A stretch of 31,885 nucleotides of DNA from CAZNVB01 sp964651495 (GTDB taxonomy: Bacteria; Acidobacteriota; Aminicenantia; Aminicenantales; UBA8522), in assembly GCA_964651495.1 (NCBI GenBank), contig CAZYWP010000016.1, positions 1-31,885 on the forward strand, in the 5' to 3' direction. Every line of letters starts with the position of its first letter. The first letter of the stretch is position 1. Below are positions 23,431 through 30,667 of this stretch, one piece after another. A program made the translations under genes and the position numbers. The notes below the pieces were generated by a model that ran no database searches, was not told where the DNA came from, and saw nothing but the letters and a program-made list of their open reading frames with translations.

Positions 23431-23459
23431 TTGCTTCTTGCGGCATGATTTGTTATAAT
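23431..23459 (+). promoter_or_regulatory. Sigma-70-type promoter for the small two-TM protein
   Basis: TTGCTT (23431..23436) and a perfect TATAAT (23454..23459) are separated by 17 bp, 38 bp upstream of the GTG start. Confidence 0.65.
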
Positions 23460-23497
23460 CCGCGGCGAAAAAACTCCAAGAAAGAGGAGGTAGTATC

Positions 23498-23740
23498 GTG
23501 GGTAAATATGTGGCTATCATCGGCGGCTTGATCGCCATGGTCGTAGGCGTCATCCTCGTTGTCGTTTGGTGGCGGGAATTCTATGAACTCGTTTTCGGCT
23601 GCATCCCTCCCATCCTCTTCTTAGGCGGGTTCATCGCCATCATCGCCGGCATCAGCAGCATTAAAGATGCCATGAGAACAAAGAAGCTCGAGGAAGAGAC
23701 CAAGGAAGAAGAGAAGAAAGCCGAGCAAGAAAAGAAGTAG
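23498..23740 (+). CDS. Small membrane protein, two TM helices and a charged tail
   Basis: The protein is 80 aa, starting with GTG after a consensus AGGAGG seven bases upstream. There are two hydrophobic helices, at about residues 4-23 and 33-52. The C-terminal 28 residues are mostly Lys and Glu and look like a short helix or coiled coil, probably cytoplasmic. I do not recognise a family. The strong promoter and ribosome binding site argue for a real, well-expressed gene. It is monocistronic; a weak hairpin (23778..23792) follows. Confidence 0.75.
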   Translation: MGKYVAIIGGLIAMVVGVILVVVWWREFYELVFGCIPPILFLGGFIAIIAGISSIKDAMRTKKLEEETKEEEKKAEQEKK

Positions 23741-23777
23741 AGGGCCATCCTCTTCGGCGGAACCTCCCAGGAACGGG

Positions 23778-23792
23778 AAAGGCGCGGCCTTT
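23778..23792 (+). terminator. Weak hairpin after the small membrane protein
   Basis: AAAGGC and GCCTTT surround a 3-nt loop. The nearest T-run (23815..23819) is too far away for a standard intrinsic terminator. Confidence 0.25.
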
Positions 23793-23861
23793 GTCCGCTC
23801 TCTGAACCCTGACTTTTTATTCTCTATTTGCGAATCCCCTCGACAATAATTTAATTAGGGC

Positions 23862-23891
23862 TTGACAAGTTCGTGTAATTATGATTACAAT
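23862..23891 (+). promoter_or_regulatory. Promoter of the RHH regulator operon
   Basis: A perfect TTGACA (23862..23867) and TACAAT (23886..23891) are 18 bp apart, 31 bp upstream of the regulator ATG. Operator-like repeats overlap the spacer and the -10 box and extend downstream. Confidence 0.7.
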
Positions 23892-23913
23892 ATTCGTGTA
23901 ATTTAGTTACGCG
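23870..23913. promoter_or_regulatory. Tandem operator-like sites upstream of the RHH gene
   Basis: TTCGTGTAATT occurs twice (23870..23880 and 23893..23903), 23 bp apart. Each copy starts an inverted repeat with GTAA/TTAC half-sites: TGTAAT-TATG-ATTACA (23874..23889, perfect) and CGTGTAA/TTACGCG (23895..23913, one mismatch). The first covers the -10 box, the second the transcription start. The spacing of about two helical turns fits cooperative binding of a dimeric repressor, most simply the RHH protein encoded next. Confidence 0.65.
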
Positions 23914-23922
23914 AGGTTTAAA

Positions 23923-24303
23923 ATGGAAAATCAGCAAAACCCACCCGGCCGGAAAAAAGAGAAAAGGCAGGTTGAAGCCGCGTTCAACGAGATCGGAGAT
24001 CACATGGAAAAATTCGCGGTCAAGACGGCCGAATCTATCAAGAAGGCTATAGACAAGGCCCTGGCGGCAAGAAATACCGTCCTCACGATCCGGGTCAACG
24101 AAGAGAGCAACAAGAAGCTCAACATGCTGGTGGATTGCGGTCTTTTCAAGAGCCGTTCGGAAAGCGCCGCCTTTCTCATCGAAGAGGGGATCAAGAACCA
24201 GGAGCCGCTTTTCTCCAAGGTCAAGGACAAGCTCGAGACGATCGATAAAATCAGAGAGGAAATCAAAAGCATCGTCCAGGGCGCGGCCAAAACCGAAAAA
24301 TAG
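23923..24303 (+). CDS. Ribbon-helix-helix DNA-binding regulator
   Basis: The protein is 126 aa. Residues 53-91 fit a CopG/MetJ-type ribbon-helix-helix: strand VLTIRV, helix A about 60-72, turn, helix B RSESAAFLIEEGIKN at about 77-91. A charged helix precedes it (about 15-50) and another follows (about 95-118), which probably give oligomerisation. The family is not recognised beyond the fold. GAGG lies six bases before the ATG. The two inverted repeats on its promoter suggest autorepression. No toxin gene follows; instead a small exported protein and a large histidine kinase come next in the same direction, 43 bp downstream, and may be under the same control. Confidence 0.7.
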   Translation: MENQQNPPGRKKEKRQVEAAFNEIGDHMEKFAVKTAESIKKAIDKALAARNTVLTIRVNEESNKKLNMLVDCGLFKSRSESAAFLIEEGIKNQEPLFSKVKDKLETIDKIREEIKSIVQGAAKTEK

Positions 24304-24346
24304 CGACGTCTTGCCTCGTCCGAAAAAACTGTGATACCATGGAGGA

Positions 24347-24784
24347 GTGGTATCGCTGGGTGTCCTCCCCCTCCTTCTCAGCTTCTCTCTGATTTCTCAG
24401 ACCACCCGCAGCATCGAGAGGGCTTTTTTCCAGGACGACCCCTCCGTCCTTTATTCGTTGCTCTCGACCAAGCACCGGATCAATATCTCCCTTCCGGAGC
24501 CGATTTCGTTCTCCGACCTGCTTTCCCCGGAACAGACCTACTTCCTCTTCCGCCGGATCTCGGCAGCTTATTCCACCTTTGAGTTCTACGCCGACCTCGA
24601 CCTGCCCGTGCTGCTCAAAGAAAGAAGCTGCATCTTCAAGGCCCGCTGGTCGTTCCGGAACAAAAAGAACTTCAACCAGGAGGTTCTCCAGGTGTTTTTC
24701 TATCTCAGCCTGGAAAATGAGTCAAAAGACCAGCCCTCCCCGGGCGGGTGGAAAATCGCCGAGATCAGGGCCGAAAGACTGTAA
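24347..24784 (+). CDS. Small exported protein of unknown function
   Basis: The protein is about 145 aa, with a hydrophobic start (LGVLPLLLSFSLIS) that looks like a signal peptide without basic residues. The mature part begins IERAFFQDDPSVLYSLLS and ends with a GGWKIAEIRAERL strand. The pattern recalls NTF2-like DUF4783 proteins, but I cannot confirm this. The start is uncertain: the only in-frame candidate after a stop at 24332 is GTG 24347, which directly touches the GGAGGA box, so a later start or a sequence error is possible. The stop overlaps the kinase ATG (TAATG), so the two products are probably made together. It could be a periplasmic partner of the kinase. Confidence 0.6.
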   Translation: MVSLGVLPLLLSFSLISQTTRSIERAFFQDDPSVLYSLLSTKHRINISLPEPISFSDLLSPEQTYFLFRRISAAYSTFEFYADLDLPVLLKERSCIFKARWSFRNKKNFNQEVLQVFFYLSLENESKDQPSPGGWKIAEIRAERL

Positions 24785-27700
24785 TGGGAATGCACCTGTC
24801 TTTTCGCCGGCGCGGTCTCCTGCTCGGCTCCGCCTTCGGCGCCGCTCTCTCGGGTCTCTTCCTCCTGCTCTCATTTGTCCTGCCCCGCATCCTGACTTCT
24901 GATTATTATCAAAACAGCCTCAACACTCTGCGCGGCCAGGCCGAGTCCATCAAGCGGGAATTTGCCATCCTGGAATGGAGGCTTCAGAGAAGGATCGGAA
25001 TGCTCATCAGCTCGCCCTTTCCCCGGGAAACCGACGCGATCTTCGAGCTCTTCCGGAAATCCGGGCTCAATCCAGAGGCCGAGGGCGCGGCCTATTATCG
25101 AGAGGATGGGGAGCTTGCCGTCTGGCTGGGCAACGTGATCGATTTCCGGCCGGCCTCTCCGGGCTCGTCCATGATCGTCCGCAGCAAAGCGTCGATCTAT
25201 CTGATCGCCTCGCAGCGCATCCGAGAAACGGAGACCGTCCTGGTTTCGCGGCTTCTGGCGTTCCGGCCTCAGCTCAGGGCGCCGTATTTGGAGGAGTATC
25301 AGTTTTTATCCGCGGAGCTGCGCCAAGACTGCCAGGTCGACTACTGGGATTACAGAGAAGACGTCTCCGGGTTTGAAAGCTTTTTTGCCCGGCATAAAGA
25401 CGAATACATCGGCCAGCCGCGTCTGCAGAGCGTGATCCAGCAGCTTTTTTTCCCCCTGCGGAACGACCGCAAGGAAATCGTCGCTACCGTCACCATCAGC
25501 TCGCCATCTCTTTTTTCCATCCAATCCCGCCAGCGCGACCAATTCTTGCTTCTATCCATCCTTTTCCTGATTGTTTCCCTGGTTCTTCTCGCGGTCGATC
25601 TGGCCAAAGCGCTGCTCACCACCCGGAAGAACAGATTCCTCGCGGCGGCCCTGTTGTTGTTGGCCTTGACCAGTCTCAGGCTCATCTTCTTTCCTCTCAG
25701 CCGGATGGAAAAGCTTCAGGCCCAGCCGCTCTTCTCCCCCTCCCTGGCCGCTTTTTTCTCCTGGGGTGACCTGACTCGGTCGCCGGCCGACATTTTCCTG
25801 ACTTCCCTCTTCTTTTCCCTGATCCTCGGCGGCCTGGCCCTCGCTCTGGCCGACGGCCTTGGATCAAGAGGGAGGATTCGGCGGCCGCTCGTCGCCTGGA
25901 TTTTGAGCTTTCTCCTTGCCATCGTTTCTTTTGCCCTGCTTTCAGCGTTCCGGTTGATCCTCTCCCGCCTGGTCTCCAACTCCAACGTCCAGCTGCTCCA
26001 TTTCTCCGCCGACCTGCCCTTTCTCCTTCTCCATCTCAGCGCGGCGGTTCTGTTGCTCAGCCTCCTGCTCTTCGCCTATTCCGCTTTCCGGGCGGTTCAC
26101 CTATTCCTTCCTTCGGCCCGGGAAGCGGTGGCGGTTTTCATCCTGAGTCCGGCCGTATTCTTTCTGGTCTCCGGCCGGGTCGCTTTCGTTCCGCAGCTCA
26201 TTTCCCAGCTTCTGCTCCTGGCTTTCCTGTTCCTCTTGGGGCGCCATCCCGGCCTCTGGAAAAGAGTTGAAGTGATTCTCGGCGGCCTGATTGCGGCGGC
26301 GCTTTTCGTTTACTCCCAGATCCACCTCGATTCTTCGGCCCGCCTCCGGTCTTTGGTCCAGGATTCCCTCCGCCACACCATAACCGCTCAGGAAAATTGG
26401 GCGGATTTCCTGCTCCGGCAATCCATCGCGGAGATCGAAAAGAGACGGCCGGCGATCGTCTCTTTTCTCCAAAACCCGGATGAATCGCAGTTCGCCCGGC
26501 TGCTCTGGGAAAACACCCTGGTGGCCAAGCTCAACTGGTATTCCACTCTGGAAGTCATTGATGCGCAGGGCGAGATCCTGTCGCGTTTTTCTCTCAACAT
26601 CCCCCAGCTTTATCAGCCCGAGCTGGAGCTCCCCTACAGCCAGACTTGGAAAATTTCCCGCCAGGCCGTCCCCAGCCTGGGGAAAGAGCGGGAATTCATC
26701 CTCGGATACAAAGACTGGTTCCTGGACGAGGAATACCTCGGGCGGCTGACTTTTTATCTCACCCTCGACCCGGAGATCCTCCCCTTTCTCTACTCCGCCA
26801 ACCCCTATTTCGAGCTCCTCAAGGTGAGCTCCCCGCCGTCTCTGTCTCAACTGGGGATCGGATTGGCGATCTATGACACGAAAGGCCGGCTCGCTTTTAA
26901 TCCGAACAGGATTTCCTCCGGTCTTTCCCCCGGGCTGAGCGAAGACATCGCTGCGTCGCCGGAAGGCCTCTGGTCGTCCTTCTCCGATAGAGGTCAAAGG
27001 CTGGACGCTTTCTGCTTCCGCCGTCACGGCCGGATTTACTCTCTCTTCATCCCGCACAAGAGCGCTACGGCGATGGCGGTGGAGTTTATCAAGCTCCTGA
27101 TCCTCTACCTCGCTGCCGCCGCATTCTTTTTCCTGCTCCTGCCTTCACTGCTAGGGAAGAAAAAGATCGCCAATATTTTCTGGTCTTTTTCGAGCCGTGT
27201 CTACGCCGCCTTTATCGCCATCACCCTGATCTCTCTCGCCCTTTTCAGCCTTTTCTCCCACCGCTTTTTTCACCGCGTATTTACCCAGCGGTTCATTGAA
27301 AAAGCGGAAATTCACGCCAACTTCGCCCGCAATATCATGCAGGACTTCGTCACTCTCCAGCAGGAAGAGCGGACCACTTTGATCGCACCGACCGATGATT
27401 TTGTCCTCTGGATCAGCTCGGCCATCGCCAACGACATCAACCTCTACCGGGAGGGTCGGTTGATGACCTCCAGCCGGCGGGAGTTCTTCGACTGGGGACT
27501 GCTGCCTGAACTCGTCGACGGAGAAATCTACCACCGGATCACGCACGACAACAAGCCCTTCTACACCCAGCGGCAAAAAATCGGGACCTATTCCTTCCAG
27601 AGCCTGACCGTCCCCTATACAATCGGGCTCTCTCAGTATCTCATTTCGCTCCCCTTCCCCTTCGAAGAGCAGGAGATCTCCGGCGCCACCGAGGATCTCG

Positions 27701-28632
27701 TCGAGTTCCTGACCTTTGTCTCCATCTTTTTCGTCGGAGTCGCCTTCGCTTTCGCCCGCGGGATGGGGCGGATGATCATTTCTCCGGTCAAGAAGCTCCT
27801 GGCCGGGACAAGAGAGGTCAGCCTGGGCAATCTGGAGATCGCCATCGCCCACAGGTCCCACGACGAGATGAAGACCCTGGTGGACGGGTTCAACGCCATG
27901 GTCGAGAACTTGAAAAAACATCAGCAGGAGATCGCGGAGCTGAGCAAAAAAGCGGCCTGGGCGGAAATGGCGCAAAAGGTGGCCCACGAGATCAAAAACC
28001 CCCTGACGCCGATCCAGCTCTCCGCGGAACATATTCTCCGGGTCTACGAGGACAAGAAAGGGGATTTTGACAAGGCGCTCAGGGAATCGGCCTCCTACAT
28101 CATCAGCGAGGTGGAGAACCTTCGCCGCATCGCCCAGGAATTCCTGCAGCTGTCCAGAGAGGCCGCCCTCAAAAAGGAGCGATTTGACCTCAGAGACCTG
28201 ATCCGGGAGGTCGCCGCGCCCTATCAAAAGATGCTCTCCGAGAGGGTCCGCCTGCGCGAAGTCTATGAGGGCCGGGATTTCAGCATCGAGGCCGACCGGT
28301 CCAAAATCAAGATCGCCGTCCGGAACATCGTTATCAACGCGATCGAAGCGATCCGCGGCCGGGGCGAGATCGAAATCAGGGCTTCTCGCGGGGACGATTC
28401 CGTCCGTCTCGAAATCAGGGATAGCGGGACCGGCATGGCCAGAGAGGTGCTGAAAAAAATCTTCGACCCGTATTTCTCCACCAAAGACGTCGGCACGGGG
28501 CTCGGCCTGCCCATCGCCAAAAAGATCGTCGAGGACCACGGCGGCTCGATCCGGGCGGAGAGTGAGGTCGACAAAGGGACGGCGATCTTCATCACCCTTC
28601 CGGCCGGGCCGGCCGCCGGAGAATCGGACTGA
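24784..28632 (+). CDS. Large multi-sensor NtrY-like histidine kinase
   Basis: The protein is 1282 aa. From the N-terminus: TM helix (about 12-33), extracytoplasmic region 1 (about 38-245), a block of about eight TM helices (about 250-510), extracytoplasmic region 2 (about 515-760), two TM helices (about 765-840), region 3 (about 845-965), a last TM helix, HAMP (about 993-1045), HisKA with phospho-acceptor His1068 in VAHEIKNPLTPIQ, and HATPase_c (N-box NIVINAIEAI, GTGM, and G-box GTGLGLPIAKKI). The H-box and HAMP-HisKA arrangement are NtrY-like, but NtrY is normally around 700-770 aa with two TM helices before one sensor. No response regulator is adjacent. The start at 24784 overlaps the previous stop; an upstream in-frame ATG (24748) lies inside that gene. 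Confidence 0.88.
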   Translation: MGMHLSFRRRGLLLGSAFGAALSGLFLLLSFVLPRILTSDYYQNSLNTLRGQAESIKREFAILEWRLQRRIGMLISSPFPRETDAIFELFRKSGLNPEAEGAAYYREDGELAVWLGNVIDFRPASPGSSMIVRSKASIYLIASQRIRETETVLVSRLLAFRPQLRAPYLEEYQFLSAELRQDCQVDYWDYREDVSGFESFFARHKDEYIGQPRLQSVIQQLFFPLRNDRKEIVATVTISSPSLFSIQSRQRDQFLLLSILFLIVSLVLLAVDLAKALLTTRKNRFLAAALLLLALTSLRLIFFPLSRMEKLQAQPLFSPSLAAFFSWGDLTRSPADIFLTSLFFSLILGGLALALADGLGSRGRIRRPLVAWILSFLLAIVSFALLSAFRLILSRLVSNSNVQLLHFSADLPFLLLHLSAAVLLLSLLLFAYSAFRAVHLFLPSAREAVAVFILSPAVFFLVSGRVAFVPQLISQLLLLAFLFLLGRHPGLWKRVEVILGGLIAAALFVYSQIHLDSSARLRSLVQDSLRHTITAQENWADFLLRQSIAEIEKRRPAIVSFLQNPDESQFARLLWENTLVAKLNWYSTLEVIDAQGEILSRFSLNIPQLYQPELELPYSQTWKISRQAVPSLGKEREFILGYKDWFLDEEYLGRLTFYLTLDPEILPFLYSANPYFELLKVSSPPSLSQLGIGLAIYDTKGRLAFNPNRISSGLSPGLSEDIAASPEGLWSSFSDRGQRLDAFCFRRHGRIYSLFIPHKSATAMAVEFIKLLILYLAAAAFFFLLLPSLLGKKKIANIFWSFSSRVYAAFIAITLISLALFSLFSHRFFHRVFTQRFIEKAEIHANFARNIMQDFVTLQQEERTTLIAPTDDFVLWISSAIANDINLYREGRLMTSSRREFFDWGLLPELVDGEIYHRITHDNKPFYTQRQKIGTYSFQSLTVPYTIGLSQYLISLPFPFEEQEISGATEDLVEFLTFVSIFFVGVAFAFARGMGRMIISPVKKLLAGTREVSLGNLEIAIAHRSHDEMKTLVDGFNAMVENLKKHQQEIAELSKKAAWAEMAQKVAHEIKNPLTPIQLSAEHILRVYEDKKGDFDKALRESASYIISEVENLRRIAQEFLQLSREAALKKERFDLRDLIREVAAPYQKMLSERVRLREVYEGRDFSIEADRSKIKIAVRNIVINAIEAIRGRGEIEIRASRGDDSVRLEIRDSGTGMAREVLKKIFDPYFSTKDVGTGLGLPIAKKIVEDHGGSIRAESEVDKGTAIFITLPAGPAAGESD

Positions 28633-28658
28633 CGACCCGAGGGCGAAGGGGACGCGCC

Positions 28659-28745
28659 ATGACAGGTTTCATTCCCATCACAGACAAAAGACGCTTGCCT
28701 GGAGTCTGGAAATTTGCCCGAACTTATGGAAGAATAGCCCCATGA
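28659..28745 (+). CDS. Possible 28-codon leader ORF coupled to the flavodoxin gene
   Basis: This small ATG frame has GGGG eight bases upstream and ends in TGA overlapping the flavodoxin ATG (ATGA at 28742..28745). The peptide (MTGFIPITDKRRLPGVWKF and nine more residues) has no known similarity. The exact overlap suggests translational coupling, especially as the flavodoxin gene has only a distant GGAAG, but chance is quite possible. Confidence 0.25.
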   Translation: MTGFIPITDKRRLPGVWKFARTYGRIAP

Positions 28746-29248
28746 AAAAGATTCTCGTGACCTACCTGAGTCTTACCGGGAACACCCGTAAAATCGCCGA
28801 GGCGATTCACGACACCCTCTTCGACCCGAAGGCCCTCCTGCCCATCGCCGAGGTCCAGGATATCAGGGAGTATGACTTGATCTTCATCGGCTTTCCCGTT
28901 CATTCGCACAGTGTCCCGATAAAAATCGAAAAATTCCTCAAATCCCTCCCGCCGGGGAAAAAGATCGCCCTCTTCTCCACGCACGGCTCTCACACCGGCA
29001 GCCGGCTCTCGCGGGAGGCGATCGAGCATGCCGTTGTCGTGGCCTCCCAGGCCAAAGTCCTCTCCACCTTTTCCTGCCGGGGCAGAGTCTCACCCCAGGC
29101 GCTCGAGGTCCTGAGCCGGTCGCCCGAACACGAAGCCTGGACCGACATGGCGGCTTCGGCCAGCACCCATCCAAACGAGCACGATATTGCGGACGCCAAG
29201 GCGTTTGCCAGGTGGGTAGTGACGCTCAGCCGCCAGCGCGACAGCTGA
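28742..29248 (+). CDS. Flavodoxin-family protein
   Basis: The protein is 168 aa. It starts MKKILVTYLSLTGNTRKIAEAI; SLTGNT (10-15) is the FMN phosphate-binding loop of flavodoxins. DLIFIGFPVHSHSVP at about 40-54 and the IALFSTHGSHTGS strand-loop at about 69-81 are the other two FMN-contacting regions. It probably carries FMN and acts in electron transfer or as a small flavin reductase; the family contains many uncharacterised members. The frame is open upstream to 28562, but that overlaps the kinase. It converges on the epimerase gene with a 10-bp gap. Confidence 0.85.
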   Translation: MKKILVTYLSLTGNTRKIAEAIHDTLFDPKALLPIAEVQDIREYDLIFIGFPVHSHSVPIKIEKFLKSLPPGKKIALFSTHGSHTGSRLSREAIEHAVVVASQAKVLSTFSCRGRVSPQALEVLSRSPEHEAWTDMAASASTHPNEHDIADAKAFARWVVTLSRQRDS

Positions 29249-29258
29249 GACCGGCGCC

Positions 29259-29675
29259 TCACTTCAGCTCGGGACTCTCCCTCAGCTCCAGGAGCACCCC
29301 GTTGAGGCTGCGGGGATGGATAAAGGCGATCCGGCTCCCTCCGGCTCCCGTTTGCGGGATTTCCGAGACGAATTGAAGGCCGGCCCTTTTGAGCTCCGCC
29401 ATGACGGCCTCGATATTCTCGACTTCCAGGGTGAAGTGGTGAATGCCCTCGCCCCGCTCGGCTAAGAATTTGGCGAGGGGGGAGTTTTTCCCGAGCGGTG
29501 CAAGAAGCTCGATGGCCGGGCCCTCTGGAAAATGGAGATGGGCGAGCCGGACTCCCCTTTCCGGCGCTTCCTCGACGGCGCTGCTCCGCGCTCCAAACAG
29601 GCGGGCCCATCCGGCCAGGCTTTCTTCGAGATTTTTGACCGCAATACCGAGATGATGGATCCCCTTGATTTTCAT
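29259..29675 (-). CDS. mce: Methylmalonyl-CoA epimerase
   Basis: The protein is 138 aa, normal length, with two VOC (glyoxalase-fold) modules. It interconverts (R)- and (S)-methylmalonyl-CoA. Metal-ligand regions are in place: KGIHHLGIAVKNLEES at the start, GEGIHHFTLEVENIEA in the middle (His), and GVLLELRE near the end (Glu). The GGSRIAFIHPRSLNGVLLEL ending is characteristic of the family. It lies 25 bp after meaB in the same direction, which strongly supports the assignment. It is last in the operon acyl-CoA dehydrogenase, meaB, mce. Confidence 0.92.
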   Translation of the reverse strand: MKIKGIHHLGIAVKNLEESLAGWARLFGARSSAVEEAPERGVRLAHLHFPEGPAIELLAPLGKNSPLAKFLAERGEGIHHFTLEVENIEAVMAELKRAGLQFVSEIPQTGAGGSRIAFIHPRSLNGVLLELRESPELK

Positions 29676-29700
29676 CCCTGCCCCACTCCCGAGCCGGCGC

Positions 29701-30630
29701 TCATTTTTTCAGCCGCGCGACGATCTCGTCGGCCACCGTATACGGGTCGGTCCGACGATGGAAGATGTCGTCCACGTAGGCCTCGAAGGCGGAATCGGGA
29801 ACCCCCCGGGTGATCAGCCGGAAGATTTTTTCCCGCGTTACATCCCTGAGCATCCAGCCGATCAGTCGTTTCCGGCGCATCTCCAGGTGACTTTGGTCCC
29901 GGGAGACGGAGAGCCGGCCGACCTGGGCCATCAGAGCTTCGACTCCCCTGCCTTTCGTAGCGACCGTCCTGACGACCGGCGGCCTGTCCCTGCCGGGAAA
30001 GCCCAGTTCGAGCATCGCCTGGATCTGCCTTTCCATTTTCTCTGCCCCCGGCGAATCGGCTTTATTGAGGACGAAAATATCCGCGATCTCCATGATGCCG
30101 GCCTTGAAGACCTGAATGTCGTCTCCTGCGTCCGGGGTCAGGACAACCAGGATCAGGTCGGCCAGCTTGACCACCTCCACTTCGTCCTGGCCCACGCCGA
30201 CCGTTTCGACCAAAACATAGTCTTTTCCGGCCGCCTCGAAAATTGCGATTGCCTCCCCGGTGGCCTTGGCCAGCCCGCCGAGATGGCCGCGGGTGGCCAT
30301 GCTGCGGATGAAGACATCCGCGTCCACGCTGTGCCGCATCATCCGGATGCGATCGCCCAGGATCGCCCCGCCGCTGAACGGGCTCGAGGGGTCGACGGCC
30401 AGGATTCCGATCTTCTTCCCTTCCGCCCGTAAATAGCTGATAACCTGGTCCGCCAGGGTGCTCTTCCCTGTTCCGGGAGCGCCGGTAATCCCCAGAACGA
30501 CGGCGTCCTTACGGCAGGAAAAAACGCCCTTCATCAGCCGCTGGGCGCCGGCGCCGTCATTCTCGACGAGAGAGATGGCTTTGGCGATGGACCGCGGGTC
30601 TCCTCTTTGTATCCTCTTGAGCAAGTCCAT
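29701..30630 (-). CDS. meaB: Methylmalonyl-CoA mutase-associated GTPase MeaB
   Basis: The protein is 309 aa. It is a G3E-family GTPase that loads and protects the adenosylcobalamin cofactor of methylmalonyl-CoA mutase. Walker A is GITGAPGTGKST, followed by the highly conserved DPSSPFSGGAILGDRIRM, the switch ETVGVGQDEVEV and the NKAD base-recognition motif. The start ATG 30630 has GGAGG four bases upstream; the frame is open to 30900 but overlaps the dehydrogenase gene. It lies 37 bp after the acyl-CoA dehydrogenase. The mutase itself is not in the window. Confidence 0.94.
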   Translation of the reverse strand: MDLLKRIQRGDPRSIAKAISLVENDGAGAQRLMKGVFSCRKDAVVLGITGAPGTGKSTLADQVISYLRAEGKKIGILAVDPSSPFSGGAILGDRIRMMRHSVDADVFIRSMATRGHLGGLAKATGEAIAIFEAAGKDYVLVETVGVGQDEVEVVKLADLILVVLTPDAGDDIQVFKAGIMEIADIFVLNKADSPGAEKMERQIQAMLELGFPGRDRPPVVRTVATKGRGVEALMAQVGRLSVSRDQSHLEMRRKRLIGWMLRDVTREKIFRLITRGVPDSAFEAYVDDIFHRRTDPYTVADEIVARLKK

Positions 30631-30667
30631 GGGTCCTCCGGCCGCCATCGGTCCAGCCGAGAATGCC

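Noticed and set aside
23862..24303. Toxin-antitoxin system around the RHH protein
   Set aside because: RHH antitoxins are usually followed or preceded by a small toxin gene. Upstream is a two-TM protein with its own promoter, and downstream an exported protein and a kinase; no toxin family is recognisable.
27151..28539. Open frame of 462 codons opposite the kinase domain
   Set aside because: Antisense to HAMP, HisKA and HATPase sequences; Asp/Gly-rich composition typical of shadow frames.
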